Assembly (NCBI GenBank): GCA_029940175.1
Contig: JAOZRM010000036.1
Location: forward strand, 1-16,569
Reading direction: 5' to 3'
Length of the DNA: 16,569 bases
DNA from: Candidatus Sabulitectum sp.
GTDB taxonomy: Bacteria > Fermentibacterota > Fermentibacteria > Fermentibacterales > JCC-6
The notes under the pieces: generated by a model
Database searches by the model: none
Told to the model about the DNA's origin: nothing
Seen by the model: the letters and a program-made list of their open reading frames with translations, nothing else
Program-made: the position numbers and the translations under genes
Part shown: piece by piece, positions 1-7,413 of the stretch
Position numbering within the stretch: the stretch's first letter is position 1
Layout of the letters: each line of letters opens with the position of its first letter

Positions 1-1
1 T

Positions 2-22
2 AGCAGAAGTTCTAGGTCTGCT
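2..22. repeat. Small inverted repeat at window start
   Basis: Six-base arms AGCAGA and TCTGCT are separated by nine bases and lie about 40 bases upstream of the first gene. It could be the tail of a terminator for a gene left of the window or an operator. No T-run follows it, and the arms are short enough to arise by chance. Confidence 0.2.
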
Positions 23-50
23 CGAACCAAAGAATATCATTTAATATAAT

Positions 51-56
51 GGGAGG
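51..56 (+). promoter_or_regulatory. Shine-Dalgarno site of the substrate-binding protein gene
   Basis: GGGAGG lies eight bases upstream of the ATG at 65. It is a near-consensus ribosome binding site and fixes the start of the first gene. Confidence 0.75.
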
Positions 57-64
57 CTATCTAT

Positions 65-1261
65 ATGAAAAAGATAGTATTTGCACTCGGTGTTTTACTG
101 TTTGTGCTTTTTGCTGTAGGATGTGAAAATGAAGAGCCACAGCCTGTGGTTGACGCACCGGTTGCCCCGGTTGATGAAGTTGTTGTTGCTAACATCCCAA
201 TTGGTGATGTTGTTATTAATCCGGATGCTACTCCGTTAAAAATTGGTTTTGTTAAGCAGGATCACCATTCTGCTGTGTTCGTTGCCGCTCTGCGAAACGA
301 ATTAATGCATGCCAGCTACCCTGTCTACCTCATTCCCCTTGGAGAGAACTTTTACGCTCTGATTAAAGACAACACGCATATTGCTGAAATCGAATTCATT
401 CAGTCTCAAGGAGCAATCAATGTTCCCAACAACATGATCGCCGGTCTCTTTGAACTGGGATTCGGTGGAGTGGTACCGTTTGTTGCCAGCATTGACCAGG
501 GAAATCCCATAACTATCGTAAGCCCGCTCCATCAGCGTGGGGATATGCTTGTAGTTACGGCTGACAACGAAGCAGTTACTGACTGGGACTCTTTTCTTGT
601 ATGGGTGAGATCATCAGATGAACCTGTTACCGTAGGCTTTAAGAGTCCCAAGGCCGTTGCGTTGATAATATTCCAGAGTGCTCTGTCCGAGGCTGATGTT
701 CCCTTTGCCATGTCCGGCAGCGACATAGATAATGCCAGCGTGATTCTTTACAACGCACAGGGACAGCCCAACTTGAATCCTGCACTGCAGGAAGGTCTGA
801 TCGACGCTTACGTATCCAACAATCCTGCTTGTGCCATGGCCGAGCATAATGGTATTGGCAAGTGTGTTGCCGAGCTGTCAATGCTTCCTCCTGGCGATTT
901 TGAGAACCACCCCTGCTGTGCTATTGCCGCAACTGAGGATGTTCTGGTAGCAAAGCCACATGAGGTAGCTGCTGCTCTCGAGTTGTTCGCATACGCAACA
1001 GAATTCATCAATGAGAATCCTGAAGAGGCGGCAGCAGCAGCCTCCGAATGGATTGGAACTCCGGTTGAAGTTGAGCTTATTTCAATGGCTACAAGCCTTT
1101 ATGATGTGCATGTTACTCAGGACTGGACAGATAACATGATTACAATAATGGATCACATGCGCGGGTTGAATGTTTTCAGTGGTCCTCTTATGGACGTGGA
1201 CAATACAGCAGAGATAGAGATAATCTCTAATTTTGATCTGCTGCCTGAGGAATACAGGTAA
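65..1261 (+). CDS. ABC transporter substrate-binding lipoprotein (NrtA/SsuA/TauA-like)
   Basis: This is a 398-residue periplasm-facing solute-binding lipoprotein for the ABC importer encoded by the next two genes. The N-terminus has two lysines, a hydrophobic stretch and a lipobox ending in AVGC, so Cys20 is the predicted lipidation site; an acidic, proline-rich linker follows to about residue 57. The mature part begins with the beta-strand LKIGFVKQDHHSA typical of the NMT1/SsuA family, and residues 150-215 match the usual hinge region of two-lobed binding proteins. An unusual feature is four cysteines in 30 residues (Cys256, Cys267, Cys284, Cys285), with His282 just before the CC pair. Family membership is secure because the permease and ATPase follow immediately. 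The ligand (sulfonate, nitrate, thiamine precursor or other) cannot be deduced. Confidence 0.88.
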   Translation: MKKIVFALGVLLFVLFAVGCENEEPQPVVDAPVAPVDEVVVANIPIGDVVINPDATPLKIGFVKQDHHSAVFVAALRNELMHASYPVYLIPLGENFYALIKDNTHIAEIEFIQSQGAINVPNNMIAGLFELGFGGVVPFVASIDQGNPITIVSPLHQRGDMLVVTADNEAVTDWDSFLVWVRSSDEPVTVGFKSPKAVALIIFQSALSEADVPFAMSGSDIDNASVILYNAQGQPNLNPALQEGLIDAYVSNNPACAMAEHNGIGKCVAELSMLPPGDFENHPCCAIAATEDVLVAKPHEVAAALELFAYATEFINENPEEAAAAASEWIGTPVEVELISMATSLYDVHVTQDWTDNMITIMDHMRGLNVFSGPLMDVDNTAEIEIISNFDLLPEEYR

Positions 1262-1295
1262 AGGCAACGGCACTATCTGTAAGTGGAATGATAGT

Positions 1296-2144
1296 ATGAT
1301 TTTATTATCAGGAAATGTTCGGCGGAAGGTAAGAAACCTTCTGCCGGGTTTCCTGATTCCTTTACTTATTCTTGCAGTCTGGTACTTCCTGCACGACAAA
1401 ACGCTTCTGCCAGCACCTGGCCTGGTGTTTGATGTTCTCTCTCATCCTTCCAGGGATCTTTTGAGTTGCGGCTCGCTTTTCTGGAATACCGGAGTTAGTC
1501 TGATCAGGGTTCTTCTTGGATTGTTCATTGCAATTCTGCTGGGAACACCTCTGGGATTCATGATGGGGGCCAGCGAGCGCTTCAGACGGTTCACATCGGT
1601 TATTACAGAGCTTGCAAGACCTCTGTCTCCAATTGCTCTTCTTCCTCTTTCAATAATAATTTTTAAGGATACATCCTTCACCGAGATTCTCGGACTTAAT
1701 CATTTGAAGTACACAAGGAACATTCTAAATGAACTTCAAGTTGGCATGGTCTTTATTCTTGCCTGGGGCGGAGTTTTTCCAGTTATCCTAGAGACAATGC
1801 ACGGTGTGAGGGGGGTTAGAAAGGTATACATAGAGGCTGCACGGGTTCTTGGAGCCGGGAGACTGTTTATCTTCAGGCATATTCTTCTGCCTGCAGCGCT
1901 TCCGGACATTTTTGCAGGTTACAGAATGGCAGTCGGCAGGTGCTGGATGGTGATTATTGCTGCTGAAATGCTTCCCGGAACCAATTCAGGTATTGGTTAT
2001 CTGCTTAGATATTCATATCAGCTGTCAAGACTTGATGTGATGCTTGCATGCATTTTTGTTATTGCTCTTATAGGTCTGATATTTTCCCGTGGGCTGGAAT
2101 TCGCAGGGGATAAGTGGCTTCTTCTCAGAGCAAGGGAGCGCTGA
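1296..2144 (+). CDS. ABC transporter permease (SsuC/TauC/NrtB-like)
   Basis: A 282-residue inner-membrane permease of the binding-protein-dependent transport family. Hydrophobic segments lie near residues 15-31, 66-90, 110-123, 150-166, 215-227 and 247-264. The EAA loop that contacts the ATPase is at about 179-199 (IEAARVLGAGRLFIFRHILLP), with the conserved glycine. The start used is the ATG at 1296, with a weak GTGGA ribosome site 9-13 bases upstream; a longer frame from 1233 would overlap the previous gene by 29 bases and add a non-hydrophobic leader. Residues about 124-149 (from FKDTSFTE to LNELQVG) form a mostly hydrophilic segment that is not expected in typical SsuC proteins, where the conserved proline-rich segment leads directly into the next membrane helix. 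The neighbours on both sides are the cognate binding protein and ATPase. Confidence 0.88.
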   Translation: MILLSGNVRRKVRNLLPGFLIPLLILAVWYFLHDKTLLPAPGLVFDVLSHPSRDLLSCGSLFWNTGVSLIRVLLGLFIAILLGTPLGFMMGASERFRRFTSVITELARPLSPIALLPLSIIIFKDTSFTEILGLNHLKYTRNILNELQVGMVFILAWGGVFPVILETMHGVRGVRKVYIEAARVLGAGRLFIFRHILLPAALPDIFAGYRMAVGRCWMVIIAAEMLPGTNSGIGYLLRYSYQLSRLDVMLACIFVIALIGLIFSRGLEFAGDKWLLLRARER

Positions 2145-2145
2145 T

Positions 2146-2919
2146 ATGTATTTATCACTTTCCCATCTTGAAAAATCCTATAAAGATCCGTCAGGAAACA
2201 ATCTCAAAGTTCTTGGCCCGATAAACCTCTCGGTTGAAACAGGTGAATTTCTCTGCCTGCTCGGACCTACCGGTTGTGGAAAAACTACTCTTCTCAGAAT
2301 TCTTTCCAGGTTGGAGCAGGCTGACGGTGGAAAGATCAATATGGGGTCAGGAAGGCTTGGTTATGTGTTCCAGCAAGGTGCCTTGTTCCCATGGATGAGT
2401 GTAGAATCCAATGTGATATTTCCGCTCAAGGCATCCGGCACTGCCGGAGGTGAGTGCAGATCCCGAGCAGAGGAAATGCTTAATCAGGTGGGATTGTATG
2501 AATTCCGCAAGAATTTTCCCCACGAGCTTTCCGGAGGTATGCAACAGAGAACTGCACTGGCCAGAGGACTTGTTACCGAACCCGAGCTTCTTCTACTGGA
2601 TGAGCCATTTGCTTCTCTGGATACAAGAACAGGTATCAGCCTTCAGGAGATGTTGAGGAATCTTTGCGGCAGATTGTCAACCACAGTTATTTTTGTAACC
2701 CACAATATCGAAGAAGCGGTTTTTCTTGCAGACAGGATCGTTGTAATGGGGCACAGACCTGGAAAAATTGTAAGAGATGAAATACTGGATATGAAATGGC
2801 CCAGAAATCGACTGAGCAGCTCCTTTACCGAAATTTTACTGTCGTTCAGACGAACTTTTGAAAAACTGGTTGATCCTCTTACTTCTTCCTTAACTGAAGG
2901 TAAAGAATCAGAGCTATAG
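2146..2919 (+). CDS. ABC transporter ATP-binding protein (SsuB/TauB/NrtD-like)
   Basis: A 257-residue cytoplasmic ATPase that powers the upstream permease. All core motifs are present: Walker A GPTGCGKT at residues 40-47, Q-loop YVFQQG at 73-78, signature LSGGMQQR at 128-135, Walker B LLLLDEP at 148-154, D-loop ASLD at 156-159, and switch histidine 186 in FVTHN. The H-loop context and the late segment VMGHRPGKIV are typical of the nitrate/sulfonate/taurine group. The start is the ATG at 2146, one base after the permease stop, with AAGGGAG seven bases upstream inside the permease gene; an in-frame ATG at 2089 would only add out-of-frame permease sequence. The stop is TAG and no obvious terminator hairpin follows. 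Confidence 0.93.
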   Translation: MYLSLSHLEKSYKDPSGNNLKVLGPINLSVETGEFLCLLGPTGCGKTTLLRILSRLEQADGGKINMGSGRLGYVFQQGALFPWMSVESNVIFPLKASGTAGGECRSRAEEMLNQVGLYEFRKNFPHELSGGMQQRTALARGLVTEPELLLLDEPFASLDTRTGISLQEMLRNLCGRLSTTVIFVTHNIEEAVFLADRIVVMGHRPGKIVRDEILDMKWPRNRLSSSFTEILLSFRRTFEKLVDPLTSSLTEGKESEL

Positions 2920-3034
2920 TATCCAGTGAAACAAGAGTTGCCAGGGTCTGCCCATCACCGTAGTTGTTAATCCCAAAACCGAATCGAAGAATAATAAACA
3001 CTATTGTTCCCAAAACAGACCTCCATAAAATCAC
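2879..3034 (-). CDS. Possible small two-helix membrane protein
   Basis: An unrecognised 51-residue minus-strand frame starting with GTG. It reads as two hydrophobic segments, roughly residues 3-20 (LWRSVLGTIVFIILRFGF) and 30-47 (LATLVSLDTIALILYLQL), joined by a short polar loop INNYGDGQT and ending LRKK. Third-position composition resembles that of real genes nearby. Against it: the start has only a weak upstream TAGG, the last 41 bases overlap the end of the ATPase gene in antisense, and an ATG eight codons upstream is separated from it by an in-frame TAG. It could be a genuine small protein, a decayed fragment or chance. No function is proposed. Confidence 0.25.
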   Translation of the reverse strand: MILWRSVLGTIVFIILRFGFGINNYGDGQTLATLVSLDTIALILYLQLRKK

Positions 3035-3038
3035 ATAG

Positions 3039-3068
3039 TTGAATACCTAAAGTTTCTGCATGTATGTA
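3039..3068 (+). promoter_or_regulatory. Possible promoter for the lipid-transport operon
   Basis: TTGAAT at 3039-3044 and TATGTA at 3063-3068 are separated by 18 bases and lie 58-87 bases upstream of the first gene of the ten-gene run. The region is AT-rich and is the only sizeable non-coding gap before that run. The match to a sigma-70-type promoter is modest, and the promoter rules of this lineage are unknown. Confidence 0.3.
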
Positions 3069-3110
3069 TATTAACATTCCTTTGGAACACAGGCAACCTG
3101 AGTGTATTGA

Positions 3111-3117
3111 AAGGTGG
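3111..3117 (+). promoter_or_regulatory. Shine-Dalgarno site deciding a TTG start
   Basis: AAGGTGG sits eight bases before the TTG at 3126. The upstream GTG at 3114 lies inside this site and so is an unlikely start. The site therefore favours the TTG start of the STAS-MlaE gene. Confidence 0.6.
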
Positions 3118-3125
3118 TAGTTTTT

Positions 3126-4223
3126 TTGAAAGGTGAAATCGTCCACGATGGCGATATAATCAGTTTTACTGGCAGATTCAACATCGCGGATATGCGAGAG
3201 GTAACTTCTTCACTTGAGGGCATTACTGCCAGCGAAACAATTCTGAATTTCACTAACTGCAAGAGTATAGATGCCAGCATTGCCGCTCGCATCTGGTCTG
3301 TATCCGAGGCAAAAAAGAGGAAAGGAATATCTTTACTCTGCCAGTCTATGAACACTGATATCCAGAAGACATTTGCTAGATTCAGAGCAATAGATAACAG
3401 ATCTATTGCTCCTGCCCCAAAACGCACTCTTCTCTACAATTTTGAAGACATTGGCGACAGGGTTCTTGCAACGTGGGATACAGTATCGGGTCTGTTATCT
3501 TTCACTGCACAAGCCTTCAGGGCTCTTTTTTCTGGCAAAGTCAGAGGACCTATTACTGCCTACTACATGGAACAGTCCGGTGTAATGGCTGTGCCTATTG
3601 TGATTGCTCTCAACTGGCTTATGGGAGTTGTTCTTGGTTACCAGGCCGGCTATCAGATGAAACAGTTCGGCGGAGAGCTCTTTATGCCGGCTCTTCTGGC
3701 CTACAGTATCTGCTGGGAGATTGGACCAATGATGACAGCTGTTCTTGTCGCAGGTAGATCCGGGTCAGCCTTCGCTGCTGAAATTGGAACAATGAAAGTA
3801 AGACAGGAAATAGATGCTCTAGAGGTTATGGGATTTAACTTGTATGGATATGTTGTTACTCCCAAGATGATTGCACTTCTTATCGTTATGCCTCTGCTTG
3901 TTACAGTTGCAAATTTTGCTGGAATGGCGGGAGGTCTTGCAGCAGGAGGTTTTTTTCTAAAAATGCCATCAGCGGTGTATATCGCTGAAGTCAGAAAGGC
4001 TCTCATACCCTTTGATTTGTACTGGGGAGTTGTGAAGTCTTTTTTCTATTCTACTATCATCTCGGTGACCGGCTCTTACATGGGCATGAGGGTTCGTGGA
4101 GGACCTGCAGCAGTTGGTAAGGCGACTACCTCAGCCGTTGTGGTCAGTATCTTTCTGGTGATTCTTGTAGATGCACTTCTTTCCTTGGTGTTTGTACATC
4201 TCAGACCTGGATTATCACTATGA
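3126..4223 (+). CDS. mlaE: MlaE-family lipid transport permease with N-terminal STAS domain
   Basis: A 365-residue fusion protein. Residues 1-95 form a STAS-like domain (short strands FTGRFNIADM and ETILNFTNCKSID, then alternating helices), the role played by separate MlaB in Escherichia coli. Residues about 105-365 are the MlaE permease, with membrane segments near 150-172, 185-207, 247-275 and 335-358 and the family's most conserved stretch AGRSGSAFAAEIGTMKVRQE at 209-228, followed by IDALEVMG. MlaE is the inner-membrane permease of the MCE system that moves phospholipids between inner and outer membranes. The start is the TTG at 3126, with a GTG at 3114 as the alternative. Its stop overlaps the mlaF start by four bases (ATGA), implying translational coupling. 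Confidence 0.92.
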   Translation: MKGEIVHDGDIISFTGRFNIADMREVTSSLEGITASETILNFTNCKSIDASIAARIWSVSEAKKRKGISLLCQSMNTDIQKTFARFRAIDNRSIAPAPKRTLLYNFEDIGDRVLATWDTVSGLLSFTAQAFRALFSGKVRGPITAYYMEQSGVMAVPIVIALNWLMGVVLGYQAGYQMKQFGGELFMPALLAYSICWEIGPMMTAVLVAGRSGSAFAAEIGTMKVRQEIDALEVMGFNLYGYVVTPKMIALLIVMPLLVTVANFAGMAGGLAAGGFFLKMPSAVYIAEVRKALIPFDLYWGVVKSFFYSTIISVTGSYMGMRVRGGPAAVGKATTSAVVVSIFLVILVDALLSLVFVHLRPGLSL

Positions 4224-4969
4224 CTGAAAAAATAATTCAGATTGAATCTCTCACCGGAGGCTATGATGGCAGTGTTGTTTTACAGAATGTCAGCATGGAT
4301 GTATTCAAGGGAGAAGTACTGGTTATCGTGGGGAGGAGCGGATGCGGTAAATCAACCATAACCAGATATATGGTTGGTCTGCAAAAACCCTATTCTGGTA
4401 GAATTCTGTTTGACGGGATAGATATCTGGAGCAGCAGTAAGGCACTGGATTCCGCCAGAAGGCGGTGGGGTGTTCTTTTCCAGTCAGGTGCTCTTCTTGG
4501 AAACTACACTGTTATTGAGAATGTTATGTTACCTCTGAAAGAATTTACGAATCTGAACAGAGTCGAAATGATGGATGTTGCTTTGAGCAAACTTGAAGTG
4601 GTTGGAATGGAGCATGCTGCTTTTGAAAATCCACTTGAAATTTCCGGGGGAATGCAGAAAAGAGCTGGTCTTGCAAGGGCAATGGTACTTGATCCCGAGG
4701 TTTTGTTCTTTGATGAACCCTCTGCGGGTCTTGATCCTGTTACATCTGCAGAACTGGACGAAACAATACTATCGGTGAACAGATCACTTGGTACAACTTT
4801 AGTAATAGTTACACATGAGCTGCCCAGTATTTTTGCAATATCTGACAGGGTAATTATGCTTGACCCCGATGAGCAGGGTATTATTGCTACTGGATCTGCT
4901 CGTGATCTTGCTGACAACTCAGAAGATCCGAGAGTCAGAGCCTTTTTCGGTAGAAAGATAGGAGAGTAG
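4220..4969 (+). CDS. mlaF: MlaF-family lipid transport ATPase
   Basis: A 249-residue cytoplasmic ATPase that partners MlaE. Motifs are Walker A GRSGCGKST at 38-46, Q-loop glutamine 88 in LFQSGALL, signature ISGGMQKR at 141-148, Walker B VLFFDEP at 161-167, and switch histidine 199 in VTHEL. The phrase LFQSGALLGNYTVIENVMLPL and the sequence FFDEPSAGLDPVTS are characteristic of the MlaF/Mkl group rather than general importers. The family's usual length is about 260-270 residues. It overlaps mlaE by four bases and is followed two bases later by mlaD, so the three are almost certainly co-translated subunits of one complex. Confidence 0.94.
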   Translation: MTEKIIQIESLTGGYDGSVVLQNVSMDVFKGEVLVIVGRSGCGKSTITRYMVGLQKPYSGRILFDGIDIWSSSKALDSARRRWGVLFQSGALLGNYTVIENVMLPLKEFTNLNRVEMMDVALSKLEVVGMEHAAFENPLEISGGMQKRAGLARAMVLDPEVLFFDEPSAGLDPVTSAELDETILSVNRSLGTTLVIVTHELPSIFAISDRVIMLDPDEQGIIATGSARDLADNSEDPRVRAFFGRKIGE

Positions 4970-4971
4970 CT

Positions 4972-5853
4972 ATGGCATTGCGAGCCAATAAACTAAGGCT
5001 TGGAATATTCTTTGTGCTTGTTATGACTCTTTTTGTGGGAGCAATTTTCTGGCTTGTAGGCGGGTTTACCAAGGATCCAAGCACTAATTATGCCTGCTAC
5101 TATGCCTGGAGTGTAAGTGGGTTGAATGTAGGCAGTTCTGTAAATTACAATGGTGTTCCTGTGGGTTCCGTTGTTTCTATCGGAATCGCGCCGGATGGCA
5201 GACTTGTTGAAGTAGTTCTTCAGATTGTTGATGATAAGTTCAGAGTGGACAATACAATTGTTGCATCGCTGTATGTTACCGGTATTACCGGACTCCGGAA
5301 TGTTAATCTGGAGAGTCTTCCCGACTCAGTAAGCAGACTGTACGGGCAGCAGCAACTTGCTTTTGACTCGGATCTGCCTGTTATTCCAGTTCGTTCAGGT
5401 ACGGTACAGTCTGTTACAACAGGTATTACTCGCTTGTTTGAGATCATGGAAAGTATTGATGCCAAGGAATTGAATGATCAGGCTATACTTGCACTGACAA
5501 TGATAAACACAATACTGGGCGATCTGCAGTGTGATTCTTTGGGATGTAGAATAACAAACACAATGAATAATGTAGACAGGGTGCTGATCACGTACAACAA
5601 TCTTGGCCTTGAGCTGACATCTGCCCTTGTTGAAGCTGAAGGTGACGTAGATTCTATTGTGGACGATGTCAGGAACTTCATGGATGAGCTTGAAAACCTC
5701 AGCAGTACAGTAACATACATTGCAGATGATATGGAGACCACCTTTGATGATACGGAAGTAATCCTTCGTGAGATCAGCGTTATGCTGCCTATAATTAACA
5801 GAATGCTGGAAGGATTTACTTCAGGTTCCAGTGGAGAGGATATGTGGAGATGA
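4972..5853 (+). CDS. mlaD: MlaD-family MCE-domain lipid-binding protein
   Basis: A 293-residue periplasmic MCE protein anchored by one N-terminal helix (about residues 9-30, after the basic stretch RANKLRL). The MCE domain spans about 38-118 and shows the hallmark VSGLNVGSSVNYNGVPVGSV followed by the strand pattern ending VTGITGLRNVNLE. Residues about 145-285 are predicted to be helical and rich in hydrophobic heptads. This makes the protein much longer than E. coli MlaD (about 180 residues), closer to MCE proteins that form extended helical tubes. MCE subunits form hexamers that carry lipid away from MlaE. The ribosome site AGGAGAG lies in the end of mlaF. Confidence 0.92.
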   Translation: MALRANKLRLGIFFVLVMTLFVGAIFWLVGGFTKDPSTNYACYYAWSVSGLNVGSSVNYNGVPVGSVVSIGIAPDGRLVEVVLQIVDDKFRVDNTIVASLYVTGITGLRNVNLESLPDSVSRLYGQQQLAFDSDLPVIPVRSGTVQSVTTGITRLFEIMESIDAKELNDQAILALTMINTILGDLQCDSLGCRITNTMNNVDRVLITYNNLGLELTSALVEAEGDVDSIVDDVRNFMDELENLSSTVTYIADDMETTFDDTEVILREISVMLPIINRMLEGFTSGSSGEDMWR

Positions 5854-6476
5854 GAAAGCTTTCATTAATAGTACTTGTTACCCTGATGATCTTTGCTGGT
5901 TGTATTACGGTAAATGTCCCGCTGGGGGGTGGCGATTCTGTTCCATCATTTCAATGGCAACTGAGATGGAACCCACCCATTGAGCCCGGGAATCTTATTT
6001 TCACAAATATTCTCCGGGTCAAGGATTTTGATGCATCCGGAAGCTATCAGCTCTCAGGTATGGTTGTCACGTACCATGATGGCAGTATTGCTGAGAGTTC
6101 TGATAACAGATGGGTTGCCCGGCCTGGTGCCATGCTTAGCGAGATGCTGTCTCGTGACATACAGGTTACCGGGAACTATCCGGCAGTTTTTAGAACAGCA
6201 ACCAGTGTGAACAACCTTCTAACCCTTGAAGGTTATGTAAGAGAATTTGGAGCAACTCAAGTAGACAGCACAACATGGATTGCAATTCTTGATGTTGATG
6301 TGTCGCTGATGGGGAACAGAGGAAACGATGTTCTGTTTCAGAAAAATTATCGATTTGAGCAGCATATGCCCGAAACAGGTTTCAAGGCTCTTGCTGATCA
6401 GATGTCACTTCTTGGAGCTTTGTGGTCAGAGGAAGTCATGACCGATATAGCAAGTGCTCTTTTACCTCGTAGATAG
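5850..6476 (+). CDS. ABC-type transport auxiliary lipoprotein (PqiC-like), putative
   Basis: A 208-residue lipoprotein with a classic short signal: MRK, a hydrophobic run, then FAGC, so Cys18 is the predicted lipidation site. The body contains segments such as RWVARPGAMLSEMLSRDI and LTLEGYVREFGA, which match the layout of the ABC_trans_aux (PqiC/DUF330) family: a short strand, a W..P helix, and a core strand with partner-contact residues. Such lipoproteins sit in MCE operons and contact the MCE protein from the outer membrane. The start is the ATG at 5850, which overlaps the mlaD stop by four bases and has GGAGAGGA (5833-5840) nine bases upstream; a GTG at 5844 is too close to that site. Family assignment rests mainly on context and overall layout. 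Confidence 0.75.
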   Translation: MRKLSLIVLVTLMIFAGCITVNVPLGGGDSVPSFQWQLRWNPPIEPGNLIFTNILRVKDFDASGSYQLSGMVVTYHDGSIAESSDNRWVARPGAMLSEMLSRDIQVTGNYPAVFRTATSVNNLLTLEGYVREFGATQVDSTTWIAILDVDVSLMGNRGNDVLFQKNYRFEQHMPETGFKALADQMSLLGALWSEEVMTDIASALLPRR

Positions 6477-6479
6477 GAG
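6475..6479 (+). promoter_or_regulatory. Shine-Dalgarno site deciding a TTG start
   Basis: AGGAG lies five bases before the TTG at 6485. The in-frame GTG at 6479 begins on the last base of the site, so it cannot be served by it. The site overlaps the end of the preceding lipoprotein gene. Confidence 0.55.
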
Positions 6480-6484
6480 TGCAA

Positions 6485-7405
6485 TTGAGTTTCTTCAGCA
6501 GAAAGAAAAAGGCGACAGTAACAAGACAGAATCCGAGAACGGCACCACCATACGATAACATGAACAATTTCATCATCGTTGTTTTGGACAGTTGCCGCTA
6601 TGATTCTTTTATGGAAGCCGCTCCTTCCACCATAATGAAACTGGGTGAAGTCGAGGACAGATACAGCTATGCCACATGGACTGCCCCTTCACACTACAAT
6701 CTGTTAATGGGTCTTATGCCTCATACAAGCCCCAGAGGTGTATTTGCCAGCGAATACTACAAACACGATTTCATTAAATACAATGACAGGCTGGGTGCTC
6801 AAAACATTGAGTTCAAAAGTCTGGTCCCCAGATTATGGCTTCCTGACTTCCTCCAGAGAACCATGGGTTACAGAACTCATGCAATGGTTTCTCTGCCTGT
6901 TCTGAACAGCATGACTCCTGTTAACAGCGGGTTTGATACATTCAGACTTATGGATAAGCATAATGATATGAACGCCATGCTTGACCTGATGACATTTCCT
7001 TCAGACAGACCAAGCTTCTATATGCTTAATGTAGGGGAGACCCACTATCCCTACGCCAGACCCACAGAAGCCCAGAATGACTGGCCTAGAATAAGCGGTG
7101 TTCACGGGGTATTCAAACACCTGGATGATCATGTTGTAGACGGTTGTATCGAAGAGAGTACAACTGGCGAGAAACAGTTTTTTGATCAGAAGGAAATGGA
7201 TATGCTGAAAGAAAGGCAGATCGATACTGTGAAGTATCTGGACTCTGTATTTGAGAGACTTTTTGATATTGTTCCCGCCAATACATGGATAACTGTTACT
7301 GCAGACCACGGGGAACTTTTTGGTGAAGAGGGGTATTTCGGACACGGACCAATTTTTTCAGAAAAAGTATTCCAGGTTCCATTCCTGGAAGGTAAAATAC
7401 GCTAA
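6485..7405 (+). CDS. Sulfatase / alkaline-phosphatase-superfamily hydrolase or transferase
   Basis: About 306 residues with the sulfatase-superfamily fold signature. The first metal site is VVLDSCRYDSF at 32-42. Its TAPSHYNLLMG element (66-76) is where sulfatases carry the formylglycine-forming Cys in CxPSR. Here Thr66 replaces that Cys, as in phosphotransferases and phosphodiesterases of the superfamily. ETHYPY at 185-190 and TADHGE at 272-277 with GYFGHG at 283-288 supply the remaining metal ligands. It has no signal peptide or membrane helix; the N-terminus SFFSRKKKAT is basic, so it looks cytoplasmic. It ends 9 residues after the VPF strand where most relatives continue, so the C-terminus is short. 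Its position directly after the lipid transport genes suggests a phospholipid or polar headgroup substrate, which is inference. The start is the TTG at 6485 (alternative GTG 6479). Confidence 0.8.
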   Translation: MSFFSRKKKATVTRQNPRTAPPYDNMNNFIIVVLDSCRYDSFMEAAPSTIMKLGEVEDRYSYATWTAPSHYNLLMGLMPHTSPRGVFASEYYKHDFIKYNDRLGAQNIEFKSLVPRLWLPDFLQRTMGYRTHAMVSLPVLNSMTPVNSGFDTFRLMDKHNDMNAMLDLMTFPSDRPSFYMLNVGETHYPYARPTEAQNDWPRISGVHGVFKHLDDHVVDGCIEESTTGEKQFFDQKEMDMLKERQIDTVKYLDSVFERLFDIVPANTWITVTADHGELFGEEGYFGHGPIFSEKVFQVPFLEGKIR

Positions 7406-7413
7406 GGAGAGAG

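Noticed and set aside
45..50. Perfect TATAAT as a -10 promoter element for the first gene
   Set aside because: Transcription would begin at about 57, beyond the GGGAGG ribosome site at 51-56, and there is no good -35 element 17 bases upstream.
4504..4917. A 137-residue minus-strand open frame
   Set aside because: It is antisense to mlaF and its serine-rich translation is the shadow of the ATPase codons.
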